Source of the DNA: Nectonema munidae
Lineage: Eukaryota > Nematomorpha > Nectonematoida > Nectonematidae
Assembly: GCA_030549495.1 (NCBI GenBank)
Contig: JAUIRK010000144.1
Location: 62,001-126,000, forward strand
Direction of reading: 5' to 3'
Length of the DNA stretch: 64,000 bases
Each line of letters opens with the position of its first letter. The stretch's first letter is position 1. The position numbers and the translations under genes are program-made. Below the pieces are notes generated by a model. That model saw nothing but the letters and a program-made list of their open reading frames with translations, did not search any database and was not told the DNA's origin. Below, one piece after another: positions 52,153 to 59,869 of this stretch.

Positions 52153-52393
52153 GACTTAAAAAAGGCAAAGTCATACTATGATGCCGTTATTGATTAATTT
52201 GAATTGTTTCGGCAACACCGCTTTTAATTGGATCCTCTAAGCCAACCAATCCAGCAAAGGTCAGGTTATCTTCATCCGGTCCGTAAGCTAACGCTAAAAC
52301 TCTGAGACCTTTCAAAGCGAGGTCACTAGCTCCACGTGCCATGCTATGAAAGACAGCGCTTTTATCTTTGCAATCAAAAAACTTACACATTTT
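52153..52393 (-). pseudogene. Duplicated, frameshifted partial copy of the ATPase KGAPE/hinge exon
   Basis: About 240 bp is nearly identical (roughly 96-97% by eye) to 51279-51517. It includes the exon body, the splice donor and some 20 bp of the downstream intron. The copy lacks the first seven codons and the acceptor, because homology stops within AAAATGTGTAAG, exactly where viral sequence begins at 52394. It also lacks 2 nt near its 3' end (GATTAATTTG against GATTAGGATTTG), which shifts the frame. As it retains intron sequence it arose by a DNA-level duplication, not from mRNA. It is unlikely to be spliced in productively. Confidence 0.85.
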
Positions 52394-53354
52394 CTTCTTC
52401 AACAGCACAAAGCTTATATGACATTAATACTCATGTACAAATACCTGCTGATTTCCTTAATTGTGTTAGCTCTTATCTCTTTTGCATATCCCAGAAGATC
52501 ATTCATCCTAATGATGCTATAATCTTGTCTCGTGAGGGACCAGATAAATTAAACCCTAAAAAATTTAAGAAAATTACTATTTAATTCTTATTGTTGCTTA
52601 CATTACATCTTACGACCTAGTCCATTATCAAGTTTAACAAATAATGCATATATAAGAAGATATAAAGCTGCTATTTCAGCAACTAATTTCAAAGAAGCTT
52701 TTTTCTCTACTTCAATGGCCTTTACATCAATAGATGCTATGAACTGGGTATTTAGTCAAATTTCAATCAGAATCCCAGCTTCCTGTATTCTTGCATGGAT
52801 CAAGATAGAATCTACGTCTCGTATTATGTCAGAAGTACTCAAAAATCAGCTTATTATGGTTGCATCATACTCTGGAATGCATACTATAGAATTAACTTCT
52901 GAGTTTCTCCGTACCCGTAATCCAGCAATTTGTCTTCCTGAAGTAGCAAAGGAAGCAAGAATGTTTAAAAATAATTATGCGAAACACCATAGACATAACT
53001 TTGAACACCTTCGAATTCTTCATCCTCAAAATCTTACTATGCTTCAACCAAGCAGATATCCTTGTTTAACTTATGCACACCTAGAAATATTCACTTCTTA
53101 ATGGTACTCTTGGTGAAGGGTTTGTTTATAAAAAAGAAAGAACTTCTAAAATATTAAGGGATCCGATCGATTCCAGTATAAGACTTCCTTGCAGCAAAGG
53201 TGTTGTCACTATGGATCCTGACTACCATGAGACTATCAAGCAATTCGGACTTGATGAAGTAGATGCAGCAAGAGTATGTGGTCCCAAAGATGTACCTGAT
53301 TCTACTAACATTGCTACCTTGCTACGAGAACTTACACGAAAGAACTTAGATTAA
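52394..53354 (+). pseudogene. Endogenous viral element: nucleoprotein-like gene (5'-truncated, frameshifted)
   Basis: First gene of an integrated negative-strand RNA virus copy. The reading runs through three frames: 52394-52582, about 52583-53101, and about 53099-53354, with breaks near 52580 and 53095. The central part is a largely helical stretch. It includes LPEVAKEARMFKNNYAKHH and HPQNLTMLQPSRYPCLTYA, which resembles the C-lobe of mononegavirus nucleoproteins. The tail ends in an acidic GLDEVDAARV stretch. Assignment rests mainly on position: it precedes a P-like and an M-position gene and a clear L gene. The N-terminal part is missing, lost at the junction with the duplicated host exon. 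No restored protein is offered. Confidence 0.6.
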
Positions 53355-53445
53355 CATTCCGCTTGCATAATTGTTAAAATACATACCTAATTTTAGCTTA
53401 TTATTTCTTACCATGATTTTAACCTTTTAATAAAAATATTATTTT

Positions 53446-53462
53446 TTAAAAAATTGTCAGAC
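53446..53462 (+). promoter_or_regulatory. Fossil viral gene-end/gene-start junction 1
   Basis: A6 tract at 53448-53453 followed directly by TTGTCAGAC, between the N-like and P-like genes. It matches the next two junctions (A6 plus TGACAG at 53994; A6 plus TGAAAG at 54557). Repeated polyadenylation/start signals between genes are expected of a mononegavirus genome. Confidence 0.6.
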
Positions 53463-53479
53463 AATAATTTAACATCATA

Positions 53480-53972
53480 ATGGGTAAGCAAACTCGATCA
53501 AAAAAGAGACCTTGTATGCAAGATGCAAACTATGATGATGAATTATTCTAGAAAATACAGTTGCAGAGTTTATTCAGCCAATTAAAAGTCCTTTATTTTC
53601 ATCATTAGAAGAAGGACCTCATTCTAGCTCAGTACAAGAATCATCGCAATACGAAAGCGAAGCTATTGAACTTATGAAAAAGACTAATGAAAGTTTAGCA
53701 TACATTAGCAGCCAGCTAAAAAATCTTATTGATTCTCAAAATACTCTAAGATATCATTAGTAATGGATGAAAAAGTCAGAAACAAGTATACAGCATTGAA
53801 TGATCCTACCACAATAGATCGACCAACCATATCTACAGTTCCTAGTACAATAGTCTCCTCTGCCCCCATTCAAACATCCTCCACCATGCCTACTACTGGA
53901 TTCACCTACACTCTTAACTACGTTTTAAAACAAAAAATTAGCATGTTAGATACAATTATCTATAGTAGTTAA
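53480..53972 (+). pseudogene. Endogenous viral element: phosphoprotein-like gene (frameshifted)
   Basis: An ATG at 53480 opens a basic start (MGKQTRSKKRP). After a +/-1 break near 53547 the next frame (53551-53760) is acidic and serine-rich (SLEEGPHSSSVQESSQYESE) and continues into a short helical segment. A third frame (53763-53972) is Thr/Ser/Pro-rich (STVPSTIVSSAPIQTSS). Low-complexity, acidic, disordered composition in the second gene position is what a P protein looks like, but no conserved motif proves it. It is flanked by gene-junction signals on both sides. Confidence 0.5.
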
Positions 53973-53991
53973 CTTAAACTCTTTTAATTAG

Positions 53992-54007
53992 TTAAAAAAT
54001 GACAGGC
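53992..54007 (+). promoter_or_regulatory. Fossil viral gene junction 2
   Basis: A6 at 53994-53999 followed by TGACAGGC, 12 nt before the start codon of the next ORF at 54018. Same layout as junctions 1 and 3. Confidence 0.6.
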
Positions 54008-54017
54008 TAATCATAAC

Positions 54018-54395
54018 ATGACCAATTACGACGCTCTATTTCATTGGAGGCTTTATATTGAGGAAAAAGCAGCTCCTGAAAACTCCATACTAGCTACTCT
54101 TAAATTTCCAATTTCTACTAAGGAAATTTCTCCGCTTCGATTTTCTAGGGATTGTGATATATACCCCATTACCACTGAGAATGATCTTTTGCTCAAAGTT
54201 ACTTGCAAGCCTGTAGATACTACTTTAAAGATTTTTAAATTATTATTTCCTCAAGCCACCAATAATTCGGACGTATTAATATCATGTAGATCAAGATTAT
54301 GTCTGCCGAGCACTTTTCGGACAAATTTAACAGTAGCTGAAGTCGAAATTATGGAAGAAAAAGTATCTACATTTAGAAATTCTAGTAAAAATTGA
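54018..54395 (+). pseudogene. Endogenous viral element: small third gene (matrix position), open 125-codon frame
   Basis: An intact ORF starting 12 nt after junction 2. It is the third gene of the viral copy and so lies in the matrix-protein position. The sequence (for example FHWRLYIEEKAAPENSILA and SRLCLPSTFRTNLTVAEVE) shows alternating beta-like segments. No transmembrane helix, signal peptide or family motif was recognised. It is the least damaged viral ORF here. Function is inferred from gene order only. Confidence 0.5.
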
Positions 54396-54554
54396 AAATT
54401 CTAATGCTTTATTATTTTCCTTTTAACTTTTAACTTTTACATTTGATTTATTTCTTCTATTTTTGCATGAATTAAAGATTTTTATTTTTGAATACATTTT
54501 ATAACATAGCTTTTTAGTTCAATCTTAATTTTTTATTTATAAAAATGGCACATA

Positions 54555-54570
54555 TGAAAAAATGAAAGTT
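54555..54570 (+). promoter_or_regulatory. Fossil viral gene junction 3, upstream of L
   Basis: A6 at 54557-54562 followed by TGAAAG. It resembles the other two junctions and sits 160 nt after the third gene's stop and 112 nt before the L start. Because it directly follows the third gene, there is no room for a glycoprotein gene. Confidence 0.5.
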
Positions 54571-54674
54571 ATTTCTTTAAATCATTACTGGAAAGTAATT
54601 CTTTTAAATTCTTTAACACTAATTAATTTCAAGCTACTTTTACTAATTATTGTTAATTTTTTATTTTAGAAAAT

Positions 54675-56465
54675 ATGTCAAATTTTTCAAGACGCAATTT
54701 TAGCATATTTAGACGAGATGGACATCTTAATAACGCTATATCACATGAAGAATTTCGTTACCTAGACTTTATGAATTTACATTCTAACCCTCGACTTTCC
54801 CAGGCGCAATCAGCCTTATTACAAAACTTAAACAATCCATCCAACCAACCTATACACCCGAGCAGAAAAATTTCAATCTACTTCACACTCCAATCTTTAC
54901 AACCAACGACTAACTATACACAACAAGGAATTAAAAGGATGCATCCTCGATTCTTTGTATCATAGCAATGAAATAGCAAAATTAGCAATCAACTGGTGGA
55001 CCAATCAAAATATCAAACTACCGGACCTTAAAAATTATAGAACAGATTATCTAGAAATTGTAGAACAGTTCTATCAAATTTACCAGAATATTATAATACA
55101 ACTAACTTCAATATGTGAAAGTACACAGATGACTGCTTCCATCAGCCTTACCTCGAAAGTCAAGATCGCATTCTTTGCAGATTTATGCATTTTATATATC
55201 AACAATAATGAAATACCCGGAACTTATCATGACTGTCTATCAGTATTGACTTCCTTTGAAGCTGGATTCTCTGTTTTGCTGTAAGCTTTGATAGCGCATG
55301 CCTACCACAAATGTAAAAATAGTAATTTATTCAAATTAATACATAAGTTTATCCAAAAAGGCTATTCAGATATCAACCATTTTGAAGAAGTTATGGTGTC
55401 AATTGGCAAAGTAATTCTACCTACCTGTATTGCCATCATTTTAAATATCAGCATCAATCCCATCTTCTTAACTGGTTATTACATTTAGATACTTTTTAAA
55501 TGAAACACAACACATACTGATGGAATTGGCCGGGTTAAGCAAGATATTTTTATACCCTGTCGTGGATTTTAAACAATCGTCTTTGAATATAATTAATCTA
55601 ATTCGTCCGCCCATCGTGTCAAACTTATCAATTCCTCTTGCATTACGAAATCAATTCATAAAATCCTTCATACTCAAGTTCCATCATCTACCCAAGTGCC
55701 AGTTAGCTCCTCAATGTAATCCGATTATTATTAAAGACCGCTTTATTAACCAATATTTAAATCCTCGACAATTTTCAAACCTAGATCCAGTTATCTTTTC
55801 GGATCTATCGCTACAACAAAATTTCCTGTATGATTTCTCTCTCAATTACAGTGAGCTGCTTTCAGACAAATCAATTATCCCAACAAAAACCGATTGGATA
55901 AATGAGTATAGCAGGTTAGCATATTTCAACTTCTATGGCACCCCTGCTCTTTCTACTTCTAAAAATTCCAAACGCATCTTAATCTCATATTTGCAAAATG
56001 AACAACTTCCAATTAAATCAGTATTAAAAGACATAACAGAAAGATCTTTATCTGATGATGACTATATATATATTGCTTGATATATAAAGAACGTGAGTTA
56101 AAGAAAACCAATGCAAGGGGCTTTTGTAAGTCGTCAGTTAACTTGCGCGTCTATCAAGTCTCCTCTGAGCTCAATCTTAGCCAATCTGTTCTTCCAGTAT
56201 TTTCCAGTCAGTCAATGACAACCGATTTCCTTACAACATTAAGAATCCTCAATTCTCTCGCATCAGCCATGTCAAATGATACGAATATGAATTTTTCATA
56301 TTTCGTATCATTTGACTGGTCAAATTGGTGCTTATCAATGAGTTCGGATCTCACAAACCCAATCTTCCTAGGGATTGACAACTTTTTTCCTTTAAAAGGA
56401 TTTACACCACCTCTCAATTTATTACAATTTATTGTTCAACCTTTGTTCTCAATCGGGTTTTTTCC
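54675..56465 (+). pseudogene. Endogenous viral element: L polymerase, N-terminal part through RdRp motif A
   Basis: Start of a Mononegavirales-type L gene, which in the virus is the RNA-dependent RNA polymerase with capping and methyltransferase activities. It opens at ATG 54675 with DGHLNNAI, like the DxHLNSPI opening of L proteins. Segments in successive frames are 54675 to about 54895, about 54895-55284, 55288-55488, 55520-56080 and 56077-56465. Diagnostic strings are ELAGLSKIF with YPVVD (the GLxxIxxHPxVD motif), a YIKERELKK-type motif F start near 56077, and VSFDWSNWCLSMSS, motif A with its catalytic Asp, followed by a GIDNFF segment. At least four frame breaks are seen. Reading is lost at about 56465 in a homopolymer zone. 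Confidence 0.85.
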
Positions 56466-57060
56466 CCCCCAAACTTTAAAAAAAAAAAGACCAAAAAAAA
56501 TATTTTTACGGACACCCCCCTTTCCCTTTGTGGTTAGGGGGGGGGGGGAAAAGGGGGGGGCCCTTGCCCCAGCACCACTACAATGTTGCTTTTTTTTTTT
56601 TTCGTTTAGGGAGGTGGGGAAATAATAATTTAATCTTTTAAATAAAAAAAAAAAAAACTCACTCAACCTCCTCCCTACATTATAAACAAAATAAGAACAA
56701 CAAAAAAAAAACAAAAAAAAAAACAAAAGTAACTTCTTTTTTTTTTTATTATGGTTTACATATTATAACTTATTATTATTTAATAACATATATATTTTTA
56801 AGGGAAAAGCTTTTATTTAAATGGAATACAGATCTCAAATTCCCTTAAAAGAGCATCACGTGTCTTAGCAGAATCGAACGATCTATTCTGCACTTTAAAT
56901 AACGACATAGGCACCATTTTTTCCAATTGTTCTGCTCTTGCAGCAACAGACTGCACACGTTTAATCCCTTGCTCATACTCTTTAACATTATCATTTTTGA
57001 GAATGAAACGTGAAGAGACATTTTCAACTGATTTCATGAAAATTCTTCAAATAGTACCTA
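56465..57060. other. Homopolymer-rich break inside L; RdRp motifs B and C absent
   Basis: 56465-56760 consists of runs of C, A, G and T (for example 12 G then AAAA then 8 G) that look like degraded or poorly assembled sequence. It then passes into about 300 bp of ordinary AT-rich DNA. The GDN-type motif C and the motif B of L should fall in this gap and were not found in any plus-strand frame. A 74-codon ORF on the minus strand (56813-57037) is of unknown origin. Confidence 0.6.
56813..57037 (-). CDS. Unrecognised 74-codon ORF inside the L break
   Basis: A minus-strand ORF containing VKEYEQGIKRVQSVAARAEQ and RSFDSAKTRDALLREFEIC. The composition is charged and helical and looks protein-like rather than random. 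I do not recognise the family. It does not resemble L in this orientation, so it may be a captured host or retroposed fragment. It has no clear splice sites. Confidence 0.3.
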   Translation of the reverse strand: MKSVENVSSRFILKNDNVKEYEQGIKRVQSVAARAEQLEKMVPMSLFKVQNRSFDSAKTRDALLREFEICIPFK

Positions 57061-57061
57061 A

Positions 57062-57742
57062 ACACTTCGTTGGACTCAACATCTTGTTATATCCGTACTT
57101 CAATTAAGGGTGTCATAGACCCTCTCTCTCATTTTTTTCCTTCTGCAAATATTTGTCAATTCATAACTTATGCTTACCAAGATTTTACCATTCTTAAGAA
57201 TAACAGTGCCTGAATCAAGCAGCAAAATTAAATTACTTAAAGACCCTCATTGTCTCAATATAGACATCCTAGATGACATAGAATTAGTTATTCGCGGTGA
57301 GATAAAAAAGTGTCTGCCAGACTTTATTCAAAATACTGAACTAAATAAATTAATAAACAAAAGAAGCTTCGACGAAGAATTCCGAATAACAAATGACTCG
57401 GTAGCTCAATCGCCATATCACGCAAGATTAGGAAATCAAATTTACATGCTGTCTAACATTGCGCTCATAGAAAGTTTGATATCGAAGTTTAATGCTTCAA
57501 ATTCGGTCAGAACGATTTTATCAGACTCTGACGATTTGATCAACGCATCTGAATTCTCTACAATAATAAAGAAATACAACAATCTTCAAATCATTAACTT
57601 GCTTAATTACAGTAATCCGAATTATAATAATCGAGTACAAATCCTATTAGACTGCAACTATCAAATGGCAGCCTAGAGTTATCATGCTTATTGCGTAATC
57701 TCACACGGAGTATGGATATAGTTAAAGTTCTTAACCATCAAT
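57062..57742 (+). pseudogene. Endogenous viral element: L polymerase, segment after the palm
   Basis: Resumption of the L gene. An SIKGVIDPLSHFFPSA string (near 57104) resembles a conserved segment following the palm. The frame from about 57170 to 57676 then carries LLKDPHCLNI, an FDEEFRI helix and KFNASNSVRTIL, which match the connector-entry block of mononegavirus L (KDP...RTI). After a stop at 57676 another frame gives ELSCLLRNLTRSMDIVKV, the usual next segment. Similarity ends near 57742, where a Penelope-like element is inserted. Confidence 0.75.
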
Positions 57743-58870
57743 AAAAATAACCTCATCACACACTCACTTTATACGAAGCCTACTAAGAAGCCCCTAGTGA
57801 TCAACTTTAACTCTGCCCACTCTCTTAATACTAAAAAAGCAACATTTACTGGACACCTACACCGTATCGTACGCAACAACAACACTGAGAAACTTTTACA
57901 TGAAAATTTAGAGACTCTTATACAAACTTACATTAATAATGATTACCCACAACATCTACTCAACAAATGGAAAAAAGATCAACTTTTCCACCAAGATCCT
58001 ATTTGTGATATCAGACATCTCTTCAATAATGAAAATTATATATTTAAACCTCACTTAACTCCACTAATTATACCCCCTGTTCCGAATGCTATTAGGCGGA
58101 AAATTGAAAAAACAATAAAAACCTTTTCACTACCTATCAAATGCTTCTTCAAAACTCCTATCACGATTAAAAACTTCCTATCCCACAAACCTCGTAATAA
58201 ACAATTACATCGTCACTCTGCACTTTGTGACCGCATTGAAAATAATCAATGCCAAACGAAGAACATAATTTACAAAATCGAATGTCTCCTCTGCAATGAG
58301 TGTTGTATAGGTGAGTCAATGAGACCATCCATAATACGTTTCACAGAACACACCAACGACGCAAAGCATAAACGTAAGCTGAAATCTATGGGGTTTCACT
58401 ATCACAAAAAGCACCCCCACACCTCTCAGGATTCCACAAACTTAAAAATGCAAATACTTGACATCGCGCCTAACTACCTCCAACGCATCTACATGGAGGA
58501 ATACTATATAAAAACACTATCACCCGCCATTAATAATCACTTCAATTGTAAGCAGTAACCCATGTCTTCCCATATCACCTCTTCACATGCACACAATGTA
58601 ACATTTCTCACCGTACAACAATTAAAACAATAAAATCACACAAACCTTTGGCTTCATTACATTTCATTAGACATTACATCATTTTCTTTTACTCACCTCT
58701 TGACTTTTTCCTCTCAAGTATCTATTTTTTCTTTTAATCACTCCTTATACATATGTTCTTTGATATGCCTTTCTCGTTTGTTTAACTTTTTGTATTTGTA
58801 TTTTAGTTCTTGAAAAAGATCGAAAATTTGAAGTAAATAATAAATATTTTATTTTACTTTGAAAAGTCGC
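57743..58870 (+). mobile_element. Penelope-like element (5'-truncated): RT tail plus GIY-YIG endonuclease
   Basis: An open frame from about 57770 to 58558 starts TLYTKPTKKPLVINFNSAHS, the C-terminal end of the Penelope RT (YRKPT...NFxSxHP). It continues through VPNAIRRKIEKTIKTF to a cysteine-bearing linker (CDRIENNQCQTKNIIYKIEC). It ends in a GIY-YIG-like domain, IIYKIECLLCNECCIGES followed by IRFTEH and a late YMEEYYIK acidic helix. Penelope-like elements are retroelements that use this endonuclease for integration. Here the canonical YIG is CIG. The RT catalytic core is missing. It lies inside the viral L gene, so it inserted after the virus. Confidence 0.75.
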
Positions 58871-58899
58871 GTAATTTAATTTAATATACTGTTTTGTGT

Positions 58900-59765
58900 A
58901 TTTTCCTTTCATTCACTAATATATAGTTAACGTGTCCATGCCTTGTTTTAAAGAACAAGTAAAATGATTTATTAATCCATCAGATTTAATTTCAATAGAC
59001 AAAACATTTCTCATCGATTGTAGCACTAAACTCGATAAATTTTTAAACAAAAGGACACTTGCATCCATATTTAGGTTCTAAAGCAAAGCATTTCAAAAAC
59101 ATAATCACTTTATCTTCTTGGTTACATCAAACAAATCTCAATTTAACCAACTACCAAAAACTTTTAGAAATTCTATCAAAGGAAAAATCAGATATCGATA
59201 TGAATCAAGTGCGTGAATCAACAGGAGAAATTATTGGGGGATCTCTGGCTCATAGACTTAACGACCATCTGCATGTTGCCTAAATGGTCTTACAACATTC
59301 AACACTCAATGCTCCCTTACAACAGATTGTTTGATAACTTATGGGAGGGGCGCCTCCAATCACACAATATGCTTCAAGTCATTGATTCTTAATTCCCTCA
59401 AGATACTTGAGGCCACAGAGTTTCTTTATCCTACAGTAGTTAAATCAGCTTCGGTAGTATTTATGTGCGAAGATTGCACCCGATTAGTGGATGATTCTAT
59501 CGCAGATTTATCAGATGCGCCCAGATACAACCCTGTTGAAGCATTTACTAAGTTAAATATAGTTTACATCAAAATCGATAAAAGCAGCATTGATCTAACA
59601 GATAACATAAGTCCTTCTCATTTATTATCAGGCCATTACGCATTTAAGTGGATCTCATATATTTTAAGTACAGATTACTTTATGGATGCTAATGAATTAG
59701 ATGATGAGGTAAGTTTAACCAAGCCAGCATTTGTTGACGTTGGAACTTTTAAAATATTCAATAGA
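58900..59765 (+). pseudogene. Endogenous viral element: L polymerase, PYLGS / capping-region segment
   Basis: L resumes after the Penelope-like insertion. HPYLGSKAKHFKN (about 59062) is the conserved PYLGSxT-type motif of mononegavirus L. It is followed by GGSLAHRLNDHLH and, after a frame change near 59290, by GLTTFNTQCSLTTDCLITY and FMCEDCTRLVDDSI, which fits the CxxC zinc-binding stretch. The frame 59331-59786 remains open, but from about 59765 it runs into a SINE. The methyltransferase region is not present downstream. These strings make the L assignment firm. Confidence 0.82.
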
Positions 59766-59863
59766 GGCGCTTGTATTGAACTATGAGGAAAGGAGTTGCG
59801 GGTCGAAACCAAGACATTGAGTTATCGAAACTCAGTATTTAACCAACCTTACTCACGCCTCCA
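59765..59863 (-). repeat. tRNA-derived SINE head
   Basis: On the minus strand, GGAGGCGTGAGTAAGGTTGG leads to an A-box-like stretch, and a B-box-like TTGGTTTCGACCC follows. It closely matches 28770-28842. It terminates the recognisable viral L sequence. Confidence 0.65.
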
Positions 59864-59869
59864 TAAAGT

